DNA of 64,000 nucleotides from Dactylosporangium sp. AC04546 (GCF_022095675.1 NZ_JAHYSG010000046.1:1-64000), one strand, 5' to 3'. Positions 16,939-26,593 are shown, counted from the first letter of the stretch. The notes: generated by a model not told the origin, from the sequence alone. A program made the numbers and translations.

Positions 16939-19900
16939 GTCGCATCCCTCGGGTCGGTGCCGGGCACTACCGGCAGGCGTACCTTGATGAGCGCTCCGCT
17001 CTCGGCGGTGCTGCCGATCTCGTAGTTCGCGCCGTTCGCCTCGGCGTAGCGACGCAGCTTGTGGAAGCCGTTCCCGCGGGTCGGCTCGTCCGGCCGGCCC
17101 ACCGGCCGGTTCTCGTTGAACGCGGCCACGAAGTCGTCCGGGAAGCCCGGCCCGCTGTCGCTGACTACCAGCGCCGCCTTGGGCGGCTCGCCGGCGGCCT
17201 TCTCCAGCGTCAGCCATACGCTGCCTTCGGCACCGTCCCGGGAGACCGCGGTGATCGCGTTGGTGAGCAGCTCACGGACCAGGTACCCGTACGGCAACTC
17301 CGGTCCCGCCACCCAGACCGGCTGCTCGGCCGGGTCGTCCCAATAGACGTCGACGTTGTCGCTCATCATCTCGGCGCGCCGCGCCTCCCGGGCGCACACG
17401 GTACGAAGGTCGAACGGCGCCCGGTCAGACATCCGCTCGTTCAGCGTGCGCCGGGCCGACTCCTGGCGCTCCTTCGGCGACCGCAGCGCCTCCTCGGCCT
17501 GGTCGGCGTGCGCTGCGGCGAAGGCCAGCAGCTCGTGGTACATCAGGTCGTCGACCTCGGCCCGGGCGTGCACGCTGCGGACCAGACGACTGGTCTCGGC
17601 GGCCAGATCCGGCCGTCGGTGCTGGGCTCGGACCACCGCGCAGCCGCAACTGCGCAGGCGCCCGGCCGACTCGATCAGATAGCCCTTCGTGATCAGCCGA
17701 TCGACGGCCGCCTCGGGCACGACCGCCGACGGGACGTCTCGCGAGCCGGTGCCGGCCTCCCAGACGAGTTCGAGCATGGCCGGCAGCTCGGCCCGGTCGG
17801 TCACCTCCATCAACAGGATCGTCGACAGGACCAGCAGATCGATCTCGTCGCCGAGGTCGGCGGCGAGCCCGGTGCGCAGGATCCGGTCGCGGTCGGCGTG
17901 TTCGCGCAGATGGCTGATCCCGGCGATTGGGTCGGCTCGGGCCGCGTCGATCAGGTGCCATAGCGGCACCTGGTGGCCGCCGCCGAGGACCCGCAGCATG
18001 TCCAGGTCGGTTGCGGTGTAGGTGAAGCCGAGGATGTGCAGCAGCCAGGCCAGCATCATCCGGCCGTCCAGGGTGTACTGGGCCGGGACGTCGGGCGGTG
18101 CGATGACCTCCGTCAGCGGCAGCCGGCTGCACACCGTACGCAGGAACAGCAGCGCTCGGGTGGTGCGGGACGCGGGCCGGCCAGTCTGGTCGCGGCCGAG
18201 CAGGGACAGTACCTCGGCGACACTGATCACCGCGGCGGCCGCGCCATAGTCGGCCAGGTCGAGCGAGAAGTGCAGGTCTCCGCGCTCCGGCACGGCGCCC
18301 GCGGTGGCCGTGGCCGGGGGCCGGCCCATCCAGCGCAGCCGGGGTAGCCGCACGTCGTAGGGCAGCCGGAACGCCGCGGTCACGCCGGCGCCGTAGTCGT
18401 CGATCACCGGCACGTCGTCGATCTCGGCCACCAGGGCCTGCACCGCCGTCACCCAGGTCCCGGCGGCGCCGGGCTGGTCGGCGGCCAGCGCCCGCAGAGC
18501 GACAATCACCTCGGCCGCCTCGTTATCACTGTCGGCGGGGAGAAAGTCGCGGACCATCCGGGGCGGAGCACTGATCGGTTCGGGGTCGAACCAGCCCGCG
18601 ACGGTTGCGAGGGATTGCGCCCGCCAAGACCAGGGGGTCAGCCGGACCGGCTGGGGCAGGAGCAGCTTGCCGTTGCGGTGACTCAGCGCGAGCTCGGCGA
18701 CGGCCAGTTCCTCGTCCTTGATCAGGCCGCGGATGTGCCGCTCCCAATCCGGCCCGATCTTGTCGCGGGCCTCGTCTATCTTGCCCTCCAGCGACCGCTT
18801 GATCGAATCAACCTCGGGGGCGAGATCCCGTTCGATCCCGTCCCACTCCGCCACGGCGTCGGCCAGGCGATCGCCGACGGCGGGCTGAACCGCGAACCGG
18901 TCGGGGGCGTCGGGCAGCCCTACCCGTTCGCAGCGGGAGATGAGGGTCTGCGCACGGGCGGCGAGGAGGTCGGCGGCTGCGATCCGGGCGTTGGCCAGCT
19001 CTAGGGCAAGCGCGTCCCCGGCGGCGGCGTCGAGCCGTCCCTCGGCTCGGATCAGTTTGACGCTCTCGGCCGCCAACCCGAACTCGCCCGCGTCGAGCAG
19101 CTGGCCGACGGCCTGCTGCTCGGTCCATCCGGCGGCGATGTCGCGGCACAGCTCGGTCAGCCGGTCGGCGACCGGCTCGGTAAGGTGGGCCGCGATCCGG
19201 GTCAGGGGCAGGGCCCATGAGGTCAGGGACGACGCGGGCGCCGGACGGTCGCCGCCGGCGGCCCCCGAGATCCGGGCTCGCACGCGGGCCATCTCCCGCT
19301 GCACCACCACCCGCTCCGGGCTGGCGTCCCCGGCCGGCGCCGTCGCGGCGAGCGCATCGAGTGCCCGGATCTGGTCGGCCTGCTCAGCCGAGAGGATCAC
19401 CTGGCCGGCGCGGCGCTGTTCGTCCGCTGCCGCTGCTGCGTTGAGCTTGCGCACCGTTAGCCGGATTGCCCGGCGCTTGATGAGGAACGTGCCCTTGCGG
19501 TGATCGGTGATCGGCGGTTGCCCGGCCGCCTTGGTCGCCTTGACGAACCAGCGGGAGTCGTTGGTCTCCTGGTGCGTGTCCTCCCACGCCCGCAGCTCGG
19601 CCGGGTCGTCGCACGCCAGGGCGGCCAGCAGCGCCGACATCTCGCCGCCGTCGAGGAACAGGTGGTCCCGGACGGCGTCTCCGCTGTCCGAGTGGGTGTC
19701 GTAGCGGCGCAGCGACTCGATCGCGGTCGCCAGCGTCGCGCGAAGCTGGTCCAGGTCCGCCGCGGTGCTTGCCGCCAGCGCCTCGCTCGGCACCGCGGTG
19801 GGGAGCGGGCCGTAGCGGGTCCAGTAGGCGACGGCGGCCGCGATGAATGGGTCGGTGTCCGCCGCCGTGCGCTCCCAGTCGCCGAGCAGGTTGATGAGCT

Positions 19901-22496
19901 CGGGCGCCCCGAGTTCGTCCAGCAGCAGCCCGACGCAGGTCGCGACGGCCAGCGCTTCTGCCTCCTCGGGCGTGACCTTCCGGTCGCCGGTGACCGCGTC
20001 GAGGATGACCGCCAAGCGGTCGCCGGGATCGGCCATCGCCGCGGTCAGTCGGGGCCCGGGCCGGACCGCCGGGTCGGCGACGGCTCGGCGCAGGACGTCA
20101 GCGGCGGCCCAGGCGCCGGCCCGCCAGACCGATCCGAGCAGAGCGACCAGGCGCGCGTCGGTGCGATCGGCAAGCGCGGCCGCGGCGAGGATGCGCTGCT
20201 CGGCGGCCGAGCCGAGTTGCAACCGGCGTGCCGCCTCGCGTACGTCCGCCGGTCCGTGCGCGGCGACCAGTGCGACCAGCGCGTCGACGTCCGGCCTGGA
20301 GCCCAGGTCAAGTAGGTCGACGAGCTCCTGCGGCGAGGTGGTGGGGGCTGCGCGACCGGGCGGCACGGCCGGTCGGCGGCGGGCGTCGCCCCGAGTCGGG
20401 CGGTCCAGCAGGCGGCCCCAGATCGCGTCGGCGATTACCGGCGAGGAGATTCGGACGCTCAGCTCACCGGTGGCGCGCCGGCTGCGTACGCCGGCGTTGA
20501 CCGACAGATGGTTGAACGAACCGAGCACCGTGACGTCGTCGCAGATCACTACCTTCGCGTGTATCCGCGGTGTCAGCGCGACGTCCGGCGGGACCGCGCC
20601 GACGCTGTCGGCCAGCGCCTTCGCCCGCTCGCCGGATGCCTCGTCCTTGAGTTCGGCGTAGCGCAGGGCGACGTCCAGGCCGGCCGCCGCCCGCCCTTGG
20701 ACGAGCGCCCCGATCTCGGCCGTGAGCGCCTGGGCAGTGGCCCGGTCCGAGGTTACTAGCACCCTCCGGTCCGCGTTTTCCAGCGCTTCCCGCGCCAGCG
20801 CCGCGTGCTTTCCGTCGGTGATCAGCTCGACCGCCGGCGGGCGGTCGGTCACCAGGGCACTCACCGCCGACGCCGCGTCCTGCCACTCGGCCGCCCACGC
20901 CGCCGCGTGTCGGGGCGCCGCTCGCGGGTCGAGTACCTCCTTGGTCAGCCGGGGAAGCACGATGTCGGGTAGCACCGCCTCGTCACGGCGCGGCCCGAAC
21001 GCGTTCCGATCGCGCTTAAGCTGGAAGGCGGTGGCCGGGTCCGGCGTGTGGTTGAACAGGAACTGAAGTACCTCCAGGATCACCGGGCTGGCCATCGGCA
21101 GGTCGGCGCCCTTGTGCACGGGCACCCGAAGGACCGCGCCCGCTTCGATCCGGTCGCCGGTGCTGAAGAAGTTCTTGCTGGTGACCAGCACCTCCCGGTC
21201 GTCGCGGACCAGCACCTTGGCGTGTGTTCGGGCGCCCCGCCTCCGGTTGAACCGCAGGGCGCCGCCCTGACCGGCGCGGCGCGCGTGCTCGTGGATTTCG
21301 TCGAACATGGACAGGACGGTGGGATCCAACGGCTCCTCGGCCGCACCGATCCCCCACAGCACGGTGATCTCCACCCCGCGCTCGACCGCCCGGATTAGGG
21401 CGTCCCGGAACGGCTCCATGCCGCGTTGGCTCACCCAGGGCACGGAGATGACGACCTGCTTGGCCGCCCGCCGCAGCATCCCGAAGATCGCCTCGCGGTG
21501 CTCGGTGATCGAGGTGACCACTTCGACGTCCATCTCCGTCAGTGCGACCGCGCGGACATAGCCGAGGATGTCGCTCGCCAGGCGATGGAGGCGGTCGTGG
21601 GTGCGCTGTCGGTTGGCCGGCGCGCACTCGGGCAGGCTGCTGACCGCCTTCTCGAACCAGGTGATCAGTTGGCCCAGGTCGCGGTCCTGCAAGGGGATTC
21701 GCTGGGCGTTCAGGCGGAGCTGGTGGACGAAGGGCGCGGTCGGCCGGTCGGCGATCAGGCCCTGCAGGCGGCGCGAGGCGACCTCCTGCAGGCGCAGCGG
21801 AAGGTCGTCGTCGACCACACGGACGGTCAGCTCGCCGGCGGCGTCCTCGACGGCCTGCACCTGCAGCGGGACGTAGCGGCGGACCCGTCCGGGCTCGAGC
21901 AGCGCCGGCGCCAGGTACGCCGCGTCGATCCGCATGTTGTTCACGTCGGTCTCGTCCGGACCGAGCTCGCCCGTGCGGCTCCGGCGGGCGAGCGTCCGGG
22001 TCAGCGCCTCGGCGAGCTCAGCCTCGCGCAGGGTCGCCGGCCGGGGGTCGTCGGTCATGGTCGGCACCACCAGCGCCCGCTGCTTCGGGTAGGTGTAGGT
22101 CGCGTGCATCGGCAGCACCCGGCCGGTCAGCCGGTCGTGAGCCACCTGCTCGGAGCTGGCGCGGGCGGCCGTGCTGCCCTCCTGTGCACCCTTGGCCAGA
22201 CCGTCGAGGTACTCGCGGCCGGCCGAGGTCAGCCGGATCACCTCCCGGTCGGTGCCGAGGTCGATGCTGATCCGCCCGGCCCGCCAGAGGTCGCCGAGCA
22301 TATCCTCGACCAGTCGCGGCGCCAGCCCGAACACGTCGCAGATGTCATCGGCGTGGAACTCGTCGTCCTCGTCGGCCGCGGTCCGGATCGCCCGCAGCAG
22401 CAAGGTCTCCAGGCTGCCGCTCTGACCGGCGGGCACCAGCGTGGTACGGACCGACAGCACGTCGGCCTGCGCCCAGACCGTCATCTCGCCGCTCAT
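16935..22496 (-). CDS. PLD nuclease fused to histidine-kinase core (MkoB-like)
   Basis: 1853-aa protein. Residues 28-100: winged-helix-like domain (DDICDVFGLAPRLVEDML). Residues 330-460 and 555-670: two phospholipase-D nuclease halves with complete HKD motifs, His425-x-Lys427-x4-Asp432 (THAKVLVRDD) and His646-x-Lys648-x4-Asp653 (IHAKVVICDD), each followed by the usual Ser/Asn position (TSKNFF, GSFNHLS). Residues 720-1640: long helical region of unknown role. C-terminus: DHp-like helices with candidate phospho-acceptor His1654 (LMYHELLAFA) and a GHKL ATPase with N-box Asn1746 (RELLTNAITAV), G1 Asp1780 (VVSDSGPGF) and G2 RGNGFHKL. ATG overlaps the helicase stop (22493-22496). PLD proteins paired with COG1112-type helicases define Mokosh defence; a kinase core on the same chain is unusual. 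Confidence 0.82.
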   Translation of the reverse strand: MSGEMTVWAQADVLSVRTTLVPAGQSGSLETLLLRAIRTAADEDDEFHADDICDVFGLAPRLVEDMLGDLWRAGRISIDLGTDREVIRLTSAGREYLDGLAKGAQEGSTAARASSEQVAHDRLTGRVLPMHATYTYPKQRALVVPTMTDDPRPATLREAELAEALTRTLARRSRTGELGPDETDVNNMRIDAAYLAPALLEPGRVRRYVPLQVQAVEDAAGELTVRVVDDDLPLRLQEVASRRLQGLIADRPTAPFVHQLRLNAQRIPLQDRDLGQLITWFEKAVSSLPECAPANRQRTHDRLHRLASDILGYVRAVALTEMDVEVVTSITEHREAIFGMLRRAAKQVVISVPWVSQRGMEPFRDALIRAVERGVEITVLWGIGAAEEPLDPTVLSMFDEIHEHARRAGQGGALRFNRRRGARTHAKVLVRDDREVLVTSKNFFSTGDRIEAGAVLRVPVHKGADLPMASPVILEVLQFLFNHTPDPATAFQLKRDRNAFGPRRDEAVLPDIVLPRLTKEVLDPRAAPRHAAAWAAEWQDAASAVSALVTDRPPAVELITDGKHAALAREALENADRRVLVTSDRATAQALTAEIGALVQGRAAAGLDVALRYAELKDEASGERAKALADSVGAVPPDVALTPRIHAKVVICDDVTVLGSFNHLSVNAGVRSRRATGELSVRISSPVIADAIWGRLLDRPTRGDARRRPAVPPGRAAPTTSPQELVDLLDLGSRPDVDALVALVAAHGPADVREAARRLQLGSAAEQRILAAAALADRTDARLVALLGSVWRAGAWAAADVLRRAVADPAVRPGPRLTAAMADPGDRLAVILDAVTGDRKVTPEEAEALAVATCVGLLLDELGAPELINLLGDWERTAADTDPFIAAAVAYWTRYGPLPTAVPSEALAASTAADLDQLRATLATAIESLRRYDTHSDSGDAVRDHLFLDGGEMSALLAALACDDPAELRAWEDTHQETNDSRWFVKATKAAGQPPITDHRKGTFLIKRRAIRLTVRKLNAAAAADEQRRAGQVILSAEQADQIRALDALAATAPAGDASPERVVVQREMARVRARISGAAGGDRPAPASSLTSWALPLTRIAAHLTEPVADRLTELCRDIAAGWTEQQAVGQLLDAGEFGLAAESVKLIRAEGRLDAAAGDALALELANARIAAADLLAARAQTLISRCERVGLPDAPDRFAVQPAVGDRLADAVAEWDGIERDLAPEVDSIKRSLEGKIDEARDKIGPDWERHIRGLIKDEELAVAELALSHRNGKLLLPQPVRLTPWSWRAQSLATVAGWFDPEPISAPPRMVRDFLPADSDNEAAEVIVALRALAADQPGAAGTWVTAVQALVAEIDDVPVIDDYGAGVTAAFRLPYDVRLPRLRWMGRPPATATAGAVPERGDLHFSLDLADYGAAAAVISVAEVLSLLGRDQTGRPASRTTRALLFLRTVCSRLPLTEVIAPPDVPAQYTLDGRMMLAWLLHILGFTYTATDLDMLRVLGGGHQVPLWHLIDAARADPIAGISHLREHADRDRILRTGLAADLGDEIDLLVLSTILLMEVTDRAELPAMLELVWEAGTGSRDVPSAVVPEAAVDRLITKGYLIESAGRLRSCGCAVVRAQHRRPDLAAETSRLVRSVHARAEVDDLMYHELLAFAAAHADQAEEALRSPKERQESARRTLNERMSDRAPFDLRTVCAREARRAEMMSDNVDVYWDDPAEQPVWVAGPELPYGYLVRELLTNAITAVSRDGAEGSVWLTLEKAAGEPPKAALVVSDSGPGFPDDFVAAFNENRPVGRPDEPTRGNGFHKLRRYAEANGANYEIGSTAESGALIKVRLPVVPGTDPRDAT

Positions 22497-25400
22497 GCCG
22501 GACGCACCTGGTCGGAGCGGACGACGCGGCCGTGTACCCGGAAGTGCTCCGCGACCTTGCGCCAGGTCGGGCCGGCGTGATGGGCGTAGACGTCCCACCG
22601 CCCGACGATCACCAGCAGTTCCCGGGCTCGGCTCAGCAGCACGTTCGTCCGGGACGCCGACGAAACGTGGCCCACGCTGGACAGCGGCGTGCCGTCCCGG
22701 CCGATGCCGTCGCGGACCAGCGAGGCCACCACGATGTCCGCCTCGCGGCCCTGGAAGCCGTCGATCGTGAACACCCGGGAGGCGTGCTCGCTCAACCGCT
22801 GGGTGAGCACCCCGACCTGCTTGCGGTACGGCGTCAGCACCGCCAGACCCGGTCCCCCGGAGGCGCCCGGCCGCGGCTCCATGCTGCGGACGACCCGGGC
22901 CACCAGGTCCGCCTCATTGTCGTTCGACCAGAACCCGGCCGCGCGTTCGGCGGTGCCTGTGTCGATCCAGATCAGCCGGCGGTCGAGCAGGTGTTCGGGC
23001 CCCTGGAGCGGGTGCGGCGAGCGGTCGCGGGACGGCTTGAGGCCGCCGGTGCTGTGGTAGAACATCTGGCCAACCAGTTCGGTCAGCTCGTTGTCCATCC
23101 TGCGCTCCTCGATGAGCGTCATCCGGGGCGCGTCAGACACCGCCGCATCGAACAGCTTGGCGAACGGGCTGAACCATTGGGCGTAGGCGAGGCGGTTCTC
23201 GTACATCGCCTTGATCTCGTCGTCGCCGTGGTCCTTGCACTCCAGCAGGAAGCGTTCAATGTCGTTCTTGGAGTAGGCGCCGATCTGCGCGTGATCACCG
23301 ATCAGCGTCCACCGGTTCCCGCGGATCAGCGGAAGGGCGAGCTCGGTCGGCCAGGCCCGCGCGGCCTCCTCCACCAGCACCCAGTGGAAGGTCTCATCGC
23401 TGCCGCCTTCGACGAGGTTCTGCGGGGTGGCCGCGCCGGTCGTGGCGAACACCAGATTGGCCGCGGTCCGCGCCCGCCGACTCAGCTCGAGGCGGCCGGT
23501 CGGGAGCGTCTTGAGCCAGTCCTGCACGATCGGCGTGAGCCAAGGCCGCTCGCCGCGGCGCGAGGTCAACCACTGCGTGGCCCGCGCCGAGCTGTACGAG
23601 ATGAGCCCGTCGGCGAGCCGGCTGGGCTGGAACGCGGCGACCCGCTCATCAACGTTCCTCCGCTCCCGACTGGGTTCGATCCGCAGCGCCAACCGGTCGA
23701 GCCGGGCCGGAGTGCCACCAGACTCGGTCATCCCCAGCTTGTCCAGGATCCGGCCAGCGAGGTTGTCCAGGGCGTCGTGCGACTGGGCCGAGAGCAGCAC
23801 GCGGGCGCGCGGCTTGGCGGTCACGTACTCGGCCACAGCCTGCGCGGTCACCTCGGTCTTGCCGGTGCCCGGCGGCCCCTGCAGCGCGAACATCGAGGCA
23901 TGCTTGAGGATCGCCTGCACCGCCTGGCGACCCTCACCCTCCAACTCGCCGCCAGCATTATCCCATCTGGTGTCCAGGATCGGGCGGGTGCGCGGCTTGA
24001 TGAGCTGGCGCAGCAGCGTGCGCTGGGTCTCCAGCTCCGCCCGCGCCTCGGCCTGCCGGGTGATCTGGGGCATGGTGCCGGCGTCCGAGTCGAGCCGCAG
24101 CCACCCCTGCTTGGGGATCGTAGTGCGCCCGGTGTCGAGCTCCGCCGCGCCAGAGCCGATGGTGCCGAGCACGGTGAACGGGCCCAGCGAGCTGGTGTTG
24201 CCGAATCCGTTGGGCGAGGTGGCCAGGGAAACCCGGGCCGACGTGCTGGCCTCGATACCGGAGTGCTCACCGCCGCTACTGATGAAGTCGGCCATGTCGA
24301 GGCGCCGGGTGTCGTGGACCATCTTGCGCTCGAGCGGGTCGTCGAGCAGCCGCCCCCGGTCGGTCACCTCGTCCCAGCGCACGGTCGACCGTCCGTCCTT
24401 GCTCGGTGCCAGCACGTAGGCGTACGTCCGAGCGGCCAGCAACGCCCGCTGATAGCGCAGGTACCAGTCCATCGCCTCCAGGTAGCCCGACTCCTCCTCG
24501 GTGAGCACCCGGCCGGAGTCCGCCGCGAGGACCAGCGACGACCAGACCGGCCGGCCGGTGCGCCACATCTCGGCGACCGCCGCTTCGGTCGGCATCGCGA
24601 TCGCCTCGGCCGCCGGCACCCGCCGCGCCAACGCATTGACCCGCAACGCGTCCAGCCTGGTGCGGATGTTGTCCGTGATCTGGACAAACTTGATCACCAG
24701 TATCTCGTCATACTCGTGGGTGGTGTCCTCGTTCACCCAGAGCGCCTCGCCGAACCAGGTGATCTCATTGCCGACGATGACCGTCTTCGCGCGGCGCAAC
24801 TTCTCCACGGCGCCGTCCGCGAATCCCTCCGCACCCTTGGCCGAGTAGAGGATCTCCGCACCGCGGGTGTCCCGCTCGATCAGATCGACCAACTGCTCGC
24901 GGCCCTCGGGGGTGGTCGCGGAATCGTCGATGATCTTCCACTTGAGCAGCGTCTTGTCGCACTCGGTCGGCATGTAGGCCAGCAGGTACGGCATCTCCGG
25001 CAGGTCGTCCTCGATCATCCAGCGGGCGTCGCCGTAGGCGGCGCTCACGTTCTGGCTGACCTGGTACGGCGTCGGCCGGCCGGCCGGGTTGGGGTCGAGC
25101 ATGTCGGTGAGGATCTCGGCGAGCGACGAGGGCAGCTCGTGACCGCGGCGCACGAGCATCCGGCGGGTGTCGTCCTGCCGCCGCACGATGGTGTCGTAGT
25201 CGGGTTGCACCGGCTCGTCGCAGGCCGGCCCGAGTAGCCACTCGGTCGCCATCATACCGAGCGAGAAGACATCGCCCTGCGGGCCACCGAACTGCCCGTC
25301 CGGGTGATCGAACAGGAACCGGAGCCGCTCCGGCGGATTGTAAACCAGGCTTTCCGGTGGCTGTTGCAGGTAAAGCCCGCGAACCTGGTTGAGGCTGAGC

Positions 25401-25984
25401 GCATGTCCGGAGTCAAAGAGGTTCGAGACCAGGGCGCCCATCTCGAACCGGGACAGCCGGACCTCTTGAACCACACCGTCGCGGAGCGACACGTCCAGGT
25501 TGGCCGGCCACAACATCCGGTGCGCGATCCGCGCATCGGTGAGCAACGACAGCGCGTCGGCGAGCAACCAGAGCTTCACCAAAGCTTCACCCCGGTGGTT
25601 CTGGAACATCCGCTGCAGATCAGCGATGTCGCCCGGCTTGCCCTTGGTCTTGGTCCGGATGTACGCGGCCCCCGGCGTCCCGTCCGCACCCCTGAGGTAG
25701 CCGCCGTCGCAGAGCTCGGGAAGAGATGGATGCTCGAGGCCGGCCAAGCGCTCCATAATCCGCATTTCCTGCTCCCAGAGCGCGCCGCCCAGGTCGCCCA
25801 AACGCAGGAAGACGGTGAGCGTGACGATGCCGCCCTCGATGGTGTCGTAGAGGTGGCAGCGGTACAGCAGGTCGGGGATTAGCTCTTGCAGCGGGCCCGG
25901 CATGCTGCGGTACCGCGGCCGGGCGGGGGTCCCGTCGCCCACCAGCAGCTCTTCGATGTACCGGTCCGCCCTGTCGGTGCTCAC
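22493..25984 (-). CDS. Kinase-like domain fused to SF1 RNA/DNA helicase (MkoA-like)
   Basis: 1163-aa protein, first gene of the operon. Residues 30-330 form a protein-kinase-like domain, but the catalytic loop reads IAHRMLWPANLDV (HRM instead of HRD) and the DFG site reads VRLSRFEMG, so it is probably a pseudokinase; the alpha-F motif GDVFSLGMM and the final Arg (NPAGRP) remain. Residues 680-1140 are an Upf1/COG1112-type helicase: Walker A GPPGTGKT (703-710), motif II VLVEEAARA (about 870), motif III TLIGDHAQIGAY, TPYRKQ (motif IV), VFTIDGFQGREADIVV (motif V) and NVLLSRAREL (motif VI). GTG at 25984 has GGAGGG seven bases upstream. Type I Mokosh MkoA is known as a kinase-domain helicase, which matches this layout. 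Likely senses phage nucleic acid (inference). Confidence 0.85.
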   Translation of the reverse strand: MSTDRADRYIEELLVGDGTPARPRYRSMPGPLQELIPDLLYRCHLYDTIEGGIVTLTVFLRLGDLGGALWEQEMRIMERLAGLEHPSLPELCDGGYLRGADGTPGAAYIRTKTKGKPGDIADLQRMFQNHRGEALVKLWLLADALSLLTDARIAHRMLWPANLDVSLRDGVVQEVRLSRFEMGALVSNLFDSGHALSLNQVRGLYLQQPPESLVYNPPERLRFLFDHPDGQFGGPQGDVFSLGMMATEWLLGPACDEPVQPDYDTIVRRQDDTRRMLVRRGHELPSSLAEILTDMLDPNPAGRPTPYQVSQNVSAAYGDARWMIEDDLPEMPYLLAYMPTECDKTLLKWKIIDDSATTPEGREQLVDLIERDTRGAEILYSAKGAEGFADGAVEKLRRAKTVIVGNEITWFGEALWVNEDTTHEYDEILVIKFVQITDNIRTRLDALRVNALARRVPAAEAIAMPTEAAVAEMWRTGRPVWSSLVLAADSGRVLTEEESGYLEAMDWYLRYQRALLAARTYAYVLAPSKDGRSTVRWDEVTDRGRLLDDPLERKMVHDTRRLDMADFISSGGEHSGIEASTSARVSLATSPNGFGNTSSLGPFTVLGTIGSGAAELDTGRTTIPKQGWLRLDSDAGTMPQITRQAEARAELETQRTLLRQLIKPRTRPILDTRWDNAGGELEGEGRQAVQAILKHASMFALQGPPGTGKTEVTAQAVAEYVTAKPRARVLLSAQSHDALDNLAGRILDKLGMTESGGTPARLDRLALRIEPSRERRNVDERVAAFQPSRLADGLISYSSARATQWLTSRRGERPWLTPIVQDWLKTLPTGRLELSRRARTAANLVFATTGAATPQNLVEGGSDETFHWVLVEEAARAWPTELALPLIRGNRWTLIGDHAQIGAYSKNDIERFLLECKDHGDDEIKAMYENRLAYAQWFSPFAKLFDAAVSDAPRMTLIEERRMDNELTELVGQMFYHSTGGLKPSRDRSPHPLQGPEHLLDRRLIWIDTGTAERAAGFWSNDNEADLVARVVRSMEPRPGASGGPGLAVLTPYRKQVGVLTQRLSEHASRVFTIDGFQGREADIVVASLVRDGIGRDGTPLSSVGHVSSASRTNVLLSRARELLVIVGRWDVYAHHAGPTWRKVAEHFRVHGRVVRSDQVRPA

Positions 25985-26015
25985 GCGATCGCCCTCCGTT
26001 CGCCAGGTTCCATCG

Positions 26016-26043
26016 AGCGTAGTGACGGTTGAGCCGTGGTCAA
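26016..26043 (-). promoter_or_regulatory. Predicted promoter of the Mokosh-like operon
   Basis: Minus-strand TTGACC (26038-26043), 16-bp spacer, TACGCT (26016-26021), 32 bases upstream of the helicase GTG. Resembles a housekeeping promoter; a short leader implies constitutive expression. Confidence 0.5.
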
Positions 26044-26305
26044 CAGACAGTGACGGACAATGAAACGGGACGTCTCTGTGACCCGGACTGGACTCATGTC
26101 CCGCCCGTGTCCCGCCGATCGGACGACCGGGAGTACGCCGAATCTCCGCGCTTGGATCGGGAGCGCGGACAAGCCTGCCCGGAACTCGACCGCGCTGTCC
26201 CGCCGTTGTCTCGCCCGCGACCTTGGCGATCCTCCGGCCGCTCGGAACTATGAATCCACTGAGGTGCTGCCGACGGCACCCAGCCCCTGCGGAAAGGAGC
26301 CTCTG

Positions 26306-26497
26306 ATGTCTTCCTCGTCGTCCGGCGCGCCGTTGCCCATACGCTGGGCAATGATCCTCGTGATCGCCATGGCGGTCGGCACGCTGGTCGGGATTCTGAC
26401 CTACCTGGAGACGGGCACGTGGCCGGCCACACTGCTCGCGGCCTTCGGAGCGGCCGGCGCCGCCGTGCCGACCCTGCACAAAATACTCGGTCCGTAA
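26306..26497 (+). CDS. Small two-span membrane protein
   Basis: 63-aa protein, not recognised as a named family. After MSSSSSGAPLPIRW comes a hydrophobic span (AMILVIAMAVGTLVGILTYL), a short polar turn (ETGTW) and a second, weaker span (ATLLAAFGAAGAAVPTL) with a basic end (HKILGP). GGAAAGGAG lies six bases before the ATG at 26306 and a 16-bp-stem terminator follows, so it is a real transcription unit. It is transcribed divergently from the Mokosh-like operon with about 320 bases between. Small holin-like or phage-shock-like membrane proteins near defence genes can be effectors, but nothing here proves it. Confidence 0.65.
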   Translation: MSSSSSGAPLPIRWAMILVIAMAVGTLVGILTYLETGTWPATLLAAFGAAGAAVPTLHKILGP

Positions 26498-26524
26498 TCG
26501 GCCCGGTCTCCCCGAGTCGCGATG

Positions 26525-26561
26525 GCGGCCCGTGTTCGCGGTGGACGCGAACGCGGGCCGC
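26525..26561 (+). terminator. Hairpin after the small membrane protein gene
   Basis: Sixteen-bp inverted repeat (26525-26540 with 26546-26561, one mismatch, loop GTGGA), 28 bases past the stop. Confidence 0.75.
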
Positions 26562-26593
26562 TACTGCGTCGAACCGAAGCCTGTCTGTACAAC

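Noticed and set aside
22532..25237. Long plus-strand open frame opposite the helicase gene
   Set aside because: Arg/Gly/Pro-rich antisense product typical of high-GC shadow frames; the minus strand has conserved helicase motifs and a ribosome site.
25985..26479. N-terminal extension of the helicase frame upstream of 25984
   Set aside because: Low-complexity Arg/Gly text with no family match; GTG at 25984 has GGAGGG at ideal distance and a promoter lies within the extension.
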